Source of the DNA: Rubrolithibacter danxiaensis
Lineage (GTDB): Bacteria > Bacteroidota > Bacteroidia > Sphingobacteriales > Sphingobacteriaceae
Direction of reading: 5' to 3'
Assembly (NCBI RefSeq): GCF_047272945.1
Contig: NZ_JBKOPS010000014.1
Coordinates: forward strand, 29,090-93,089
Length of the DNA stretch: 64,000 bases
Part shown: positions 51,483 to 61,322 of the stretch, one piece after another
Position numbering within the stretch: position 1 is the first letter of the stretch
Layout: each line of letters begins with the position of its first letter
Notes under the pieces: generated by a model
Told to the model about the DNA's origin: nothing
Database searches by the model: none
Seen by the model: the letters and a program-made list of their open reading frames with translations, nothing else
Translations under genes and position numbers: made by a program

Positions 51483-54400
51483 ATGTTAAAATTAAAAGAT
51501 TCTAAAAGATTGAGATTAGGTCTTCTTGCAGTTGCCGCCTCTTCAAGCGTTATTCTGGCTTGTACAACCTTAAAAAAAACAAGTAATAACGAACAGGCTG
51601 CAGTAACTACAACTCCTGCCCGGACTCCGAAAGTGCTTGTTTTTACAAAAACAAAAGGTTATTACCATGAATCTATTCCTTCAGGAATTGCCGCAATTCA
51701 AAAATTAGGCAAAGAAAATAACTTTCTGGTTGATACGACAAAAAACGCAGCTTACTTTGTTGAAGACAGCCTGAAAAACTACAGTGCGGTTATTTTTTTA
51801 AGCACTACGATGAACGTTCTAAACAGCGACCAGCAGGTAGCATTCGAACGTTATATACAGGCCGGAGGCGGATATATGGGTATCCATGCTGCAGCAGATA
51901 CTGAATACGAATGGCCCTGGTACAATAAATTAGTAGGAGCCTATTTTTTAAGCCATCCCGGCAACCCAAATGTTCGTAAAGCCACTATTGATGTGATCGA
52001 TACAAGCCACATTTCTACTAAAGGCCTGCCAGCAAGATGGGAACGCACAGATGAATGGTATAACTACAAAAATATTCAATCAGACCTGCATGTATTAGCA
52101 AAGCTGGATGAAAACACCTACGAAGGCGGAGAAAATGGAGACAATCACCCTATCGCCTGGTATCATGAATTTGACGGTGGACGTGCTTTCTATACAGGAG
52201 GCGGACATACTAACGAAAGTTATGCAGAGCCGCTGTTCCTCAAGCACCTTTTAGGCGGAATTAAATATGTTATAGGTACTGGCCCCCTGGATTTCTCCAG
52301 ATCCTATGCAGTAAAAATGCCGGAAGAGAACAGATTTACAAAAACAGTTCTATCGAATGATTTGAATGAACCAATGGAATTAGCAGTTGCACCCGACGGA
52401 AGAGTATTTTTCATAGAGCGTGCAGGTAATTTTTACATGTATGACCCCAAAACAAACAGCACTAAACTGATACGGAAATTTCCGGTAAAAGCAGTTGATA
52501 AATACTTAAACGGGCTATTGGGAATAACAATTGATCCTGATTTTGCAACTAATCATTTTATCTACTTTTTTAATACCGCGTCTGATAAAGATCAAACCAA
52601 GCAACACATTTCACGCTTTGTATTTAAGGATGATAATACACTGGATCTTCAGTCTGAAAAGGTAATCATCGAAATTCCAATCGACCTGGAGGTTAGTGCG
52701 CATACCGGCGGATCTTTAGCCTGGGATAAAGACAAAAATTTATACATCTCTACAGGTGATAATACCGTTCCTTTTGAATCTGAAGGCTTCGCCCCTATTG
52801 ATCAGCGGGAAGGAAGAAAAACATTTGATGCCGAACGTTCTGCAGGAAATCCGAATGATTTAAGAGGCAAAATTCTCCGGATACATCCGCTGCAAGATGG
52901 TTCATATACAATTCCTGAAGGCAACCTTTTCCCAAAAGGCACACCTGGAACACGTCCGGAAATATATGTAATGGGTTGCAGAAATCCTTATCGGATCTCT
53001 GTCGATCCTGAAACTTCTATTCTTTACTGGGGTGAAATAGGCCCAGATTCGGGAGTGGATGGCAAACAAGGACCAAGAGGTTATGACGAATTTAACCAGG
53101 CAAAAAAAGCGGGTAATTTCGGCTGGCCATACTTTGTAGGCGATAATAAAGCATATCATCAGTATGACTTTGCAACCAAAAAAGTTGGAGAACTGTTTGA
53201 TGTAAACAGACCTGTAAATAATTCTCCGCTAAATACAGGAGCAAAAGTCCTTCCCCCTGCGCAAAAAGCTATGATCTGGTATCCTTATAACCGGTCTGAA
53301 CAGTTCCCTGATCTGGGTGAAGGCGGGCGCTGTGCAATCGGTGGACCCGTTTATCATTTTGATGCTTCCCTAAACTCAAAGACCAAATTTCCATCGTATT
53401 ATGATAAAGGACTTTTTGTAATGGATTGGATGAGAAACTGGGTTTTTGTAATCCGTTTAGATGAAAATCAGAATTACAAACGTATGGAGCAATTTATGCC
53501 TTTGGGAGGAGATTTCAGAAGGCCGGTGGATATAGAAATTGGACCTGAAGGTTCGTTTTACGTACTTGAATATGGTTCTGTTTACGGTATTGACAATGTG
53601 GATGCACGACTTGTGCGCATAGATTACAATGGCGGAAACAGGGCTCCCATGGCTAAAATCACAACAAAGGATACAATAGGAATTGCACCTTACCAGGTAA
53701 AATTCACCAGCCAGGGAACGAAAGATTTTGACGAGGATGACAAATTAACTTATGAGTGGAGTATGGATGGGAAAAACACTTTTTCACAGGAGGCAAATCC
53801 CGTATATACGTTTGAAAAAAACGGCATATATAAAGCAACTTTAAAAGTAACTGATCCTTCCGGTGCTGTGGGCAGAGATACTCTAGTAATCAAAGTAGGA
53901 AACACACTTCCACAGGTGGCAATTACAACAAGCAATAACAGCAGTTTCTTTTTCCCTCAAACAACACCGTTAAAATATGCTGTAACAGTAAAAGATAATG
54001 AAGATAAGGTTATCAACAAAAATAAGCTAAAGATCTCCCTGAAGTATATTCCTAAAGTAGGTTCAGAGAAAAACCTGGTTGGTCATCAGAAGATTGAACA
54101 GAACTACAGCTTAGGAAAAGCTTTAATGGCAAAAAGCGATTGTAAAGCATGCCATCAGTTGAATGGTAAATCTGTAGGGCCTGCTTTTATGCTTGTATCA
54201 AAACGTTATCAGAACGATAGCAAGGCAGTAAACAGGCTTGCTAACAAAATAATAACGGGAGGTGGCGGTGTTTGGGGCGAGCATGCCATGAGTGCGCACC
54301 CGCAGCTTTCAAAAGATGAAGCTTCCGATATGGTAAAATATATTTTGTCGCTGACTGCAAAAAAACAGCAAACAGCGCTTCCACAGCAGGGAACTGTAAT

Positions 54401-54941
54401 GCTGAATGAGCACCTGAACCAGGGAAATATAGGCAGGTATGTGCTGAGCGCTTCTTATACTGACAATGGAGGAGCTATTACGCCGTTGACAAATTCGGAT
54501 GTACTGGTACTGCGCCCTTCAAAAGTGCAGGCAACAGATGCAGATGTTTTACATAATATAAATAAGAATGAAAAGCTTTTAGGAAGCATCCACAATCGTT
54601 CGTATTTTGTATTGAAAAATATCGATCTGAAAGGGATCAGCGGATTAACCTACCGCTATTCATCACAAAATAAAGATGCAGCTATAGAAGTACATGCTGA
54701 TTCTCCTAAAGGACCCTTATTAAGTACATTAAACTATCAATCCACAGGATCTTGGGAATCGTTTAAAGAACTTAGCACGCCTGTTAAAGATCCGGGAGGA
54801 ATACACGATTTGTATTTCGTTTTTGTAAAAGAAGAAGCTCCAAACAAGCATTTGTGCTCGCTCGACTGGATAAAGTTTGATAAATCCCCTACCGACGCAA
54901 ACGTTAAATCAGGAAAGACAGGAAGTTCAAAAAGCCGTTAA
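51483..54941 (+). CDS. Giant lipoprotein: ThuA, PQQ-type sugar dehydrogenase, PKD, cytochrome c and CBM6-like domains
   Basis: A 1152-residue exported lipoprotein from the ATG at 51483 (signal ending AC at residue 27). Domains in order are ThuA (about 48-262, with GYMGIHAAADTEYEWPWYNK), glucose/sorbosone dehydrogenase beta-propeller (about 285-712, with LLGITIDPDF and MGCRNPYRI) and PKD (about 722-805). A class I cytochrome c domain follows (about 872-958, heme CKACH at 887-891, likely axial Met936), then a CBM6-like beta-sandwich (about 965-1133). It would bind a glycan, oxidise a sugar and pass electrons to its own heme. Substrate is unknown. Confidence 0.9.
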   Translation: MLKLKDSKRLRLGLLAVAASSSVILACTTLKKTSNNEQAAVTTTPARTPKVLVFTKTKGYYHESIPSGIAAIQKLGKENNFLVDTTKNAAYFVEDSLKNYSAVIFLSTTMNVLNSDQQVAFERYIQAGGGYMGIHAAADTEYEWPWYNKLVGAYFLSHPGNPNVRKATIDVIDTSHISTKGLPARWERTDEWYNYKNIQSDLHVLAKLDENTYEGGENGDNHPIAWYHEFDGGRAFYTGGGHTNESYAEPLFLKHLLGGIKYVIGTGPLDFSRSYAVKMPEENRFTKTVLSNDLNEPMELAVAPDGRVFFIERAGNFYMYDPKTNSTKLIRKFPVKAVDKYLNGLLGITIDPDFATNHFIYFFNTASDKDQTKQHISRFVFKDDNTLDLQSEKVIIEIPIDLEVSAHTGGSLAWDKDKNLYISTGDNTVPFESEGFAPIDQREGRKTFDAERSAGNPNDLRGKILRIHPLQDGSYTIPEGNLFPKGTPGTRPEIYVMGCRNPYRISVDPETSILYWGEIGPDSGVDGKQGPRGYDEFNQAKKAGNFGWPYFVGDNKAYHQYDFATKKVGELFDVNRPVNNSPLNTGAKVLPPAQKAMIWYPYNRSEQFPDLGEGGRCAIGGPVYHFDASLNSKTKFPSYYDKGLFVMDWMRNWVFVIRLDENQNYKRMEQFMPLGGDFRRPVDIEIGPEGSFYVLEYGSVYGIDNVDARLVRIDYNGGNRAPMAKITTKDTIGIAPYQVKFTSQGTKDFDEDDKLTYEWSMDGKNTFSQEANPVYTFEKNGIYKATLKVTDPSGAVGRDTLVIKVGNTLPQVAITTSNNSSFFFPQTTPLKYAVTVKDNEDKVINKNKLKISLKYIPKVGSEKNLVGHQKIEQNYSLGKALMAKSDCKACHQLNGKSVGPAFMLVSKRYQNDSKAVNRLANKIITGGGGVWGEHAMSAHPQLSKDEASDMVKYILSLTAKKQQTALPQQGTVMLNEHLNQGNIGRYVLSASYTDNGGAITPLTNSDVLVLRPSKVQATDADVLHNINKNEKLLGSIHNRSYFVLKNIDLKGISGLTYRYSSQNKDAAIEVHADSPKGPLLSTLNYQSTGSWESFKELSTPVKDPGGIHDLYFVFVKEEAPNKHLCSLDWIKFDKSPTDANVKSGKTGSSKSR

Positions 54942-54962
54942 TCAATTTTAATCAAACGTCAC

Positions 54963-55004
54963 AAGAAAGAGGGTATCTGTAAAATGATATCCTCTTTCTT
55001 TTTT
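54963..55004 (+). terminator. Strong intrinsic terminator
   Basis: A 15-bp stem (one G-U pair) AAGAAAGAGGGTATC with GATATCCTCTTTCTT and an 8-nt loop is followed by a T-run. It lies 21 bp past the stop of the giant lipoprotein gene, with smc 97 bp beyond. Confidence 0.85.
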
Positions 55005-55100
55005 AACTTAAAGGATGTTAGCAAAATAAAAAAAATCTTACGCAGGAAATCTTTAAATTAGTTGCCGTTTTAGTTGAAATACCGCAAGAAGTCGAGATAG

Positions 55101-58100
55101 ATGCAGCTCACCCGATTAGAAATTAAAGGCTTTAAAAGTTTTGGCGATAAAATCACAATTAATTTTAATGAAGGCGTAACGGCAATTGTAGGGCCAAACG
55201 GTTGCGGAAAATCGAACGTGGTGGATGCCATCCGCTGGGTTTTAGGTGAACAAAGCACGCGGATGCTAAGATCAGAGAAGATGGAAAATATCATCTTTAA
55301 TGGCACAAAGACCCGCAAACCTTCTCAGTTGGCGGAAGTATCGTTAAGCTTCGACAATACCAAAAACATTCTCCCTACCGATTTTTCCCAAGTTACTATA
55401 ACACGTAAGCTATATCGGTCGGGTGAAAGTGAATACCGTTTGAACGATGTACAATGTCGTCTTAAGGACATTACAGATCTTTTCTTAGATACGGGAATCG
55501 GTGCAGATACTTATTCTATCATTGAACTTAAGATGATAGATGAAATTATCACCAATAAAGAGGGGTCCAGAAGAAACTTATTTGAAGAAGCTTCGGGAAT
55601 TTCTAAATACAAGCTGCGAAAAAAACAAACCTTCAATAAGTTAAAAGACACAGAAGCCGACTTAAGCCGGGTAGAAGATTTGTTATTTGAAATAGAAAAA
55701 AATTTAAAAACCTTAGAAAACCAGGCTAAAAAGGCCGAAAGATACTATCGCCTTAAAGATCAGTACAAAGCATCAAGCATTAATCTTGCTTCTTTTCGTA
55801 TTACCGGATTCAGGGATGCACTGGAAAAGCTGGATGAAGAGGAATCAAAACAGGCTGTAGAGAAATCTTCGATATCTGCCGAAACAGATAAACAGGAATC
55901 GGCACTTCAACAGCAAAAGGTAGAACTTATAACTAAAGAAAAAAATCTATCCACGCAGCAGAAAGCCAGCAACGAGTTCATCTCAAAAATCAGGGCTTAC
56001 GAAAGCGAGAAGAAAATAAAAAACGAACAGCTTCGACATCTGCAGGACAAGGAAAAACGGCTAAGTGAAGAGCTTGACAAGGATAAAGGCCAGCTTAATC
56101 ATGTTCTCTACAACATAAAACGGTTAAACGAAGAGCACCTCCTTGAATCTGAAAATCTGCAAACAGTTAAACAAAAGCTTGAAAGTTTAAAGGAAGAGTT
56201 AGATGAAATACGTATTAAGCAGCAATCATCTAAAACAGAACTGGACCAGTTTAGCCGGAACAATAACGAGCTGCAAAACCAGGTTTACAAATCTGAAAAA
56301 GAAATAGATATTTTGAACATTCAAAAGGAAGCTCTTTTGCAGGAAAGCCGGAGAAACGTAGCAGATACTGCCTCGAAAGAAACAGAATTAAATGAGTTTA
56401 ATAAAGCTATTGCGGAAATTGAAGAGAAACTGCAAAAGCAACGGGCAGAATTAGAAGAGTTACAAAAATTTGAAGAAGAACTTTCCCAGCAAATAGCAAC
56501 GAGTGAAGCCTTTATTACATCTCATAAAGAATTGATTTCTGCCGACAGCCGCAAGCTGGATGCAAAGCAAAACGAATACAATTTAACAAAATCGCTGGTT
56601 GATAATTTAGAAGGTTTTCCGGAGTCTATTCGCTTCTTAAAAAAGAATACAGGATGGGCGAAGCAGGCTCCTCTCCTTTCGGATGTACTGTTTTGTAAAG
56701 AAGAGTTCAGAATTGCAATTGAAAACTACCTCGAACCTGTAATGAATCATTATGTAGTTGAAACGCAGGCAGAAGCGGTGCAAGCTATTCGGCTGTTAAG
56801 CGATTCATCAAAAGGACGGGCTAATTTTTTCATACTCAATTCGTTTAAAAACACCGGGAAAAAGCCACTCATTACCACGACCGGAAATCTTATTTCGGCC
56901 CTTGATATAATTGATGTGGAAGCTAAATACAAATCGCTGTGCGAGCATTTGTTATATAATGTGTTCCTGCTTACAGAAAAGGAAGAGGAAGAATTAGGGG
57001 CTATATTACCAGAAGAAAACGTGGTAATTCTAAGTAAAACCGGTAAATTCAGTAAATCCAGAATTGGAATGTCGGGTGGTTCCGTTGGTTTATTTGAAGG
57101 AAAAAGGATCGGGCGGGCAAAAAACCTGGAAAATCTGGCTAAGGAAATCCGTTCGCTTGAAAATCAGATCAGCAAGTTAAAAACAGCTATTGAACAGAAA
57201 GGGCAAAAACTGATTTCACTAAAGGATTCTACCCGTAAACACGCTATTCAGCAGTTAGAACAGGAAATTAATCGTTCCAACAATGACTTCATATCGCTGA
57301 AAACCAGGCAGGAACAATATCTTACTTTTATCGAAAACAGCCAGAACCGGAAACAGGATATTGAGAAAAAAATTGAAGGGATCAATGAAGAATTAAACAT
57401 ATCTGTTCCTAACCTGGAAACATTAAAATCTCAGAAACAAAAAATTTCTGAAGAACTGTTAGAAAAACAACTGGCTTATAACGAACTGGCTGAACTGGTA
57501 ACAGAAAAATCAACAGCTTATAACCAGGAAAACATACGCTTTCATCAGCAGCAAAATAAGGTTTCGGGTATTGACAAGGATCTCGAATACCGGGATAGCC
57601 AGGAAAGAAGCCTTGCCGCAAGAATAGAATTAAATACTATTGAGCTCGAAAAAACAAAAGTTAGTATTGCTGATACGCTGCAACACGTTGACCTTTCTGA
57701 CGAAGACCTGATTTCCATGTATGCACAAAAAGAAGAATTTGAAAAAGGCGTGCAGGAAGCAGAACGTGAATATTATTCCAGCCGTGGTTTGATTACCGAA
57801 ATTGAAAATTCATTAGGTGCACTAAGAAAGAAAAAAGAGCTTTCAGACCTGATATCTAATGAATTGAAAGATAAAAAAACGGCTCTCCGACTCGAGTTAA
57901 ATGGATTGAAAGAACGCTTATCTATTGAATTTTCGATTGATATCAACGATCTGCTTGATTCGGAAATACCGGAAAGTGAAAACGAAACAGAGCTGAAAGA
58001 AAAGACTGAGCGGCTAAAGCGTCAGCTGGATGAATTCGGTGCTATTAATTCCATGGCAATGGAAGCTTTCAGAGAAATGAATGAACGATTCAGTTTTATT

Positions 58101-58640
58101 CAAAACCAGAAAAAAGATCTTTTGGAAGCAAAAGACTCCCTGCTGCAAACGATAAAGGAAATTGACGATACAGCGAAAGATAAGTTTATGGAGGCCTTTA
58201 TTAAAGTGCGTGAAAATTTTATCCGGGTTTTCCGGTCACTCTTTAATGAAGAAGACAACTGCGACCTGATATTATCCGACCCGGAAAATCCTCTCGAATC
58301 TGATATTGATATTATTGCCCGCCCAAAAGGAAAACGCCCCTTGTCGATCAATCAGTTATCCGGTGGAGAAAAAACACTTACAGCTACAACTCTGCTGTTT
58401 TCCCTCTATCTCCTGAAACCTGCACCCTTTTGTATTTTTGATGAAGTAGATGCTCCTTTAGATGATACAAACATTGATAAGTTCAACAATATCATCCGCA
58501 AGTTTTCCTCCGAATCGCAGTTCATTATTGTTTCGCACAATAAACGTACTATTGCCAGTACCGATATAATTTACGGCGTAACAATGGTAGAGCAAGGCGT
58601 TTCACGAGTGGTAGCAGTTGATATGCGGGAGGTAGCTTAA
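55101..58640 (+). CDS. smc: Chromosome segregation protein SMC
   Basis: A 1179-residue SMC protein. The N-terminal ATPase half has Walker A GPNGCGKSN (31-39). Long heptad coiled coils run from about 170 to 500 and 670 to 1000, the hinge lies near 510-650, and the C-terminal half has LSGGEK (1086-1091) and Walker B FDEVDAPLDD (near 1114-1122). These positions fit a full-length SMC. Together with ScpA/ScpB (not in the window) it organises and segregates the chromosome. No internal frameshift is evident. Confidence 0.97.
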   Translation: MQLTRLEIKGFKSFGDKITINFNEGVTAIVGPNGCGKSNVVDAIRWVLGEQSTRMLRSEKMENIIFNGTKTRKPSQLAEVSLSFDNTKNILPTDFSQVTITRKLYRSGESEYRLNDVQCRLKDITDLFLDTGIGADTYSIIELKMIDEIITNKEGSRRNLFEEASGISKYKLRKKQTFNKLKDTEADLSRVEDLLFEIEKNLKTLENQAKKAERYYRLKDQYKASSINLASFRITGFRDALEKLDEEESKQAVEKSSISAETDKQESALQQQKVELITKEKNLSTQQKASNEFISKIRAYESEKKIKNEQLRHLQDKEKRLSEELDKDKGQLNHVLYNIKRLNEEHLLESENLQTVKQKLESLKEELDEIRIKQQSSKTELDQFSRNNNELQNQVYKSEKEIDILNIQKEALLQESRRNVADTASKETELNEFNKAIAEIEEKLQKQRAELEELQKFEEELSQQIATSEAFITSHKELISADSRKLDAKQNEYNLTKSLVDNLEGFPESIRFLKKNTGWAKQAPLLSDVLFCKEEFRIAIENYLEPVMNHYVVETQAEAVQAIRLLSDSSKGRANFFILNSFKNTGKKPLITTTGNLISALDIIDVEAKYKSLCEHLLYNVFLLTEKEEEELGAILPEENVVILSKTGKFSKSRIGMSGGSVGLFEGKRIGRAKNLENLAKEIRSLENQISKLKTAIEQKGQKLISLKDSTRKHAIQQLEQEINRSNNDFISLKTRQEQYLTFIENSQNRKQDIEKKIEGINEELNISVPNLETLKSQKQKISEELLEKQLAYNELAELVTEKSTAYNQENIRFHQQQNKVSGIDKDLEYRDSQERSLAARIELNTIELEKTKVSIADTLQHVDLSDEDLISMYAQKEEFEKGVQEAEREYYSSRGLITEIENSLGALRKKKELSDLISNELKDKKTALRLELNGLKERLSIEFSIDINDLLDSEIPESENETELKEKTERLKRQLDEFGAINSMAMEAFREMNERFSFIQNQKKDLLEAKDSLLQTIKEIDDTAKDKFMEAFIKVRENFIRVFRSLFNEEDNCDLILSDPENPLESDIDIIARPKGKRPLSINQLSGGEKTLTATTLLFSLYLLKPAPFCIFDEVDAPLDDTNIDKFNNIIRKFSSESQFIIVSHNKRTIASTDIIYGVTMVEQGVSRVVAVDMREVA

Positions 58641-58643
58641 TTG

Positions 58644-58910
58644 TTAATATTCTATATCGATTAAACTCTTAACAGGAATAACAACGCCATTTTTAAGTTG
58701 AATATAGTGTTCTGTTACTGCCCAAACGGTGGTTTCTACCCTTTTAACTCCCTGGTCTGTTTGAAAGATAATGTTTGCTTTTGATTTAAACTCATTTCCC
58801 AGGCGCATGGCCCCGCGTAGTTTGTTATTCAATTCTTTTGTGTGATCTTCAGATGCCGGTATGATTTTGAGAGCGGGTATTTCTTCTTTCCCAATCAATG
58901 AACCATTCAT
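58644..58910 (-). CDS. Hypothetical protein
   Basis: An 88-residue soluble protein from the ATG at 58910; the ORF opens earlier with a TTG at 58940. It has LRGAMRLGNEFKSKANIIF and VETTVWAVTEHYIQLKNGVV, a pattern of short beta strands ending in VIPVKSLIDIEY. I recognise no domain. It converges with smc, ending 3 bp past its stop, and resembles small conserved Bacteroidota proteins of unknown function. Confidence 0.6.
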   Translation of the reverse strand: MNGSLIGKEEIPALKIIPASEDHTKELNNKLRGAMRLGNEFKSKANIIFQTDQGVKRVETTVWAVTEHYIQLKNGVVIPVKSLIDIEY

Positions 58911-59112
58911 AATAAAATAAATATTTTTAGCTATAGACAAGCAAAACAGGCAATCGTTTTAATATAACAGAATTTTTAAGTTCTCCGTACCGAATAATAA
59001 AAACCCAAAAACAATCTTTCATCGCAATTGTATGTTTTTTTATTTTTTACAATTAATATTTGTAACTTAAATCTTCATTTCATGGCAGAATAATAGTAAA
59101 TAACAGGCAAGT

Positions 59113-59475
59113 ATGATTAAAAAAGTTTTGGTTTTAGAAGATGAAAAAGACATTCGCGAAATTATTGGACTCATACTTAAAGATGCAGGATACCTGGTAA
59201 GCTCTTCTGCTCTGGCTAAAGATTTCTTTCTTCAAATAGACACTTTTTGCCCCGACCTGATAATTCTTGATATTGCTCTTCCTGATGGAGACGGCAGGGA
59301 AATCTGCAAGGCACTTAAATCCAATAAACGGACTTTGCATATCCCGGTTATTATAATTTCTGCACACCCGGCCGTAGCAAATATTGTAAAAGAGGTTGGT
59401 GCGGATGACTTTCTTGCAAAACCTTTCGATATTGACGAACTGGCAGAACATGTTCGTATTAAAATATCAGCATGA
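59113..59475 (+). CDS. Stand-alone response regulator receiver protein
   Basis: A 120-residue CheY-like receiver with no output domain. It has the acidic pair E9/D10, the phospho-acceptor Asp53 in IILDIALPDGDG, a Ser/Thr position in VIIISAHP, and Lys102 in FLAKPFDIDEL. The full set indicates a working receiver. Its histidine kinase is not in the window. It may relay signals by protein contact. The 170-bp gap downstream (59476-59645) shows nothing I can support. Confidence 0.92.
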   Translation: MIKKVLVLEDEKDIREIIGLILKDAGYLVSSSALAKDFFLQIDTFCPDLIILDIALPDGDGREICKALKSNKRTLHIPVIIISAHPAVANIVKEVGADDFLAKPFDIDELAEHVRIKISA

Positions 59476-59645
59476 TAAGGGAATAATTATTCAAGTTTAA
59501 TACATCCTGCCAACTTAAGTCCTTCATGAATTTCTTCTTTGACCCAAAAGCTTCGTAATCCAAAGCACCTGCCATCCGTAAAGCTATTCTTTCTTTTGCC
59601 TTTTACTTTTCTGAAACCAATTCAGCCTGGCGGTGTTTTTTTGAC

Positions 59646-60398
59646 ATGCCAAACTGGTTAGTTGCCGGCTTATGGGGGCTTTTTTCGGGATCAGCCTTAT
59701 TAATAGGTGCTTTAGGGGGCTACTTTTTAAGAGTATCTCAAAAAGTGGTAGCAATGATAATGGGTTTTGGAGCCGGAGTGCTGATATCGGCTTTATCTTT
59801 TGAATTAATGGATGAAGCATATCATCGCGGTGGATTTGTGGCTACGGCAATTGGATTTATAAGCGGCGGGGTAATATATTCAATAGCTAATTACTTCCTT
59901 GCTCATAAAGGAGCTAAACACCGGAAACGTTCTGAAGAACAGCAACCAACAGAAAAAGAAAATCCGGGTAGTGGTTTGGCAATAGCTATGGGAGCTTTAT
60001 TAGATGGGATACCCGAAGCCATTGCCATAGGAATAAGCATGATTGAAGGAGGAGCAGTAAGCGTAGCTACGGTGATAGCAATTTTCATTTCAAATGTCCC
60101 TGAAGGATTATCCAGTTCATCCGGAATGAAAAAAGCAAAAAGGTCAAAAACTTTTGTTTTTGGTTTATGGAGTATTATTGCAATTCTAACCAGTCTGGGT
60201 TCAATTGCCGGTTATACTATTTTCAGTCATCTCTCTGCTGCAGTAATGTCTGCAACCATGGCAATAGCAGCGGGAGCGATATTAACGATGCTGGCAGACA
60301 CCATGATTCCCGAAGCTTTTGAAAAAGGACACAATCTAACAGGGATAATTACTGTTCTTGGATTCCTTGCGGCATTTGTACTCTCAAAAACAGGCTAG
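59646..60398 (+). CDS. ZIP family metal transporter
   Basis: A 250-residue inner-membrane transporter of the ZIP family, importing zinc or another divalent metal. Eight hydrophobic segments are visible. The metal-site helices show LDGIPEAIAIG (DGIPEA at 120-125) and SNVPEGLSSSSG (NVPEG at 150-154), corresponding to the paired HxxPEG/NxPEG motifs. A loop rich in Lys, Glu and Arg (about 88-108) precedes them. The exact metal is unknown. It appears monocistronic. Confidence 0.88.
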   Translation: MPNWLVAGLWGLFSGSALLIGALGGYFLRVSQKVVAMIMGFGAGVLISALSFELMDEAYHRGGFVATAIGFISGGVIYSIANYFLAHKGAKHRKRSEEQQPTEKENPGSGLAIAMGALLDGIPEAIAIGISMIEGGAVSVATVIAIFISNVPEGLSSSSGMKKAKRSKTFVFGLWSIIAILTSLGSIAGYTIFSHLSAAVMSATMAIAAGAILTMLADTMIPEAFEKGHNLTGIITVLGFLAAFVLSKTG

Positions 60399-60510
60399 TA
60401 TTAATTCTCATTTACTTTTGCCTTCGAAAAAATCACCGCTTATTTCCCCGCGTTCGCCGGGTTCTTTCCGTCATCTGCCTAATAGTTATTTACATCTCTG
60501 CCGGCCATTA

Positions 60511-60518
60511 TACCTTTG
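60511..60518 (+). promoter_or_regulatory. -7 box match of the small secreted-protein gene
   Basis: TACCTTTG fits TAnnTTTG exactly and is 38 bp before the ATG at 60557. A TTTA sits at about the -33 distance. A second match, TACTTTTG (60413-60420), lies further upstream. Only the first is close enough to be a natural promoter. Confidence 0.4.
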
Positions 60519-60556
60519 GTTAAGAATTAAAAATCAAGACATTAAAAACAAAGGTT

Positions 60557-60883
60557 ATGAAAACTATAAAAACTATAACAGCCATTTTATTACTTACCAT
60601 TTCTACAGGTGCTTTCAAAACAGTAAAAGCAGACGAATTGCCAAAAACAGGTAGATTGCAAAAAAACATAACAGTAAATCCGGAAGATATTAACAACAGA
60701 GATATTGAATCTCTAAAGAATTTACCGGCAACTGCTCCTACTCTGCCTTCTCTTAATGCAGAAGACCTCGACCTCGATGAAATAGAAAAATTAAAAACTA
60801 TCGGGAACAAGTTGCCACTAGCAATCAATCCGGAAGATATTAACAGTAAAGAGATTGAAGCATTAAAATATGTTGCTTTTTAA
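60557..60883 (+). CDS. Small secreted protein with three internal repeats
   Basis: A 108-residue exported protein (signal peptide about 1-25). The mature part is built from three related units of roughly 20-25 residues: NPEDINNRDIESLKNLPAT (41-59), NAEDLDLDEIEKLK (67-80), and NPEDINSKEIEALK (91-104). The outer two are nearly identical at the DNA level, sharing a 19-base run at 60677-60695 and 60827-60845. No family is recognised. Acidic short repeats could bind calcium or a surface partner; this is speculative. Confidence 0.65.
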   Translation: MKTIKTITAILLLTISTGAFKTVKADELPKTGRLQKNITVNPEDINNRDIESLKNLPATAPTLPSLNAEDLDLDEIEKLKTIGNKLPLAINPEDINSKEIEALKYVAF

Positions 60884-60891
60884 TAAAATCT

Positions 60892-61119
60892 TTATTTAAA
60901 AGACTGCTTAAAAGCAACCAGAACTTCCAGGAAAACATTTTTATCCAGATCAAAATTAGCCGGCTTATCTATAGGTACCGGCTTGTTGTTTTTATAACTT
61001 ATCGGAAATAACCTGATAAATTGTTCTAAGGTTAATTCATAACTTAACCAGGAGTGTTTACTGTAAATTTCAGAGAGTCTCATCTCAAAAAGCCTTCTTT
61101 CGTAGGGATCTTCACTCAT
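60892..61119 (-). CDS. Hypothetical protein
   Basis: A 75-residue soluble protein. It begins MSEDPYERRLFEMRLSEIYS and contains SYELTLEQFIRLFPIS, then a basic central part and a helical C-terminus. No membrane segment, signal or known domain is visible. It converges with the repeat-protein gene at a distance of 8 bp and shares a 203-bp divergent region with mlaE. Confidence 0.5.
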   Translation of the reverse strand: MSEDPYERRLFEMRLSEIYSKHSWLSYELTLEQFIRLFPISYKNNKPVPIDKPANFDLDKNVFLEVLVAFKQSFK

Positions 61120-61150
61120 AACTTCAATACGGCAATACTAACAAATAATT

Positions 61151-61171
61151 AAAAATACCCGTGGTATTTTT
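61151..61171. promoter_or_regulatory. Perfect palindrome between divergent genes
   Basis: AAAAATACC-CGT-GGTATTTTT is a 9-bp perfect inverted repeat with a 3-nt centre in the divergent region between the 75-residue gene and mlaE. It could be an operator for either gene or a hairpin. It lies upstream of the proposed mlaE promoter. Confidence 0.4.
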
Positions 61172-61222
61172 AACTGTTGAAATTCTAATACAGATTATTC
61201 TTTTCATAAATCAATACATTCT

Positions 61223-61230
61223 TACATTTG
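61223..61230 (+). promoter_or_regulatory. -7 box match upstream of the mla operon
   Basis: TACATTTG fits TAnnTTTG exactly and lies 92 bp before mlaE. No clear -33 TTG was found. The AT-richness makes this a moderate prediction. Confidence 0.35.
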
Positions 61231-61322
61231 TGACTTTCAAAATAATTAATCTTTTTAAAACAAAGCATGTATTTATTTGAGTTTACATGTAGGTATAGGC
61301 TAAAGATTGACGTCAGAAAATA

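Noticed and set aside
59461..59645. Short minus-strand frame ending WVKEEIHEGLKLAGCIKLE between the response regulator and ZIP genes
   Set aside because: It looks like a protein end but has no start codon in frame after an upstream TGA, and no partner frame, so a gene or pseudogene cannot be supported.
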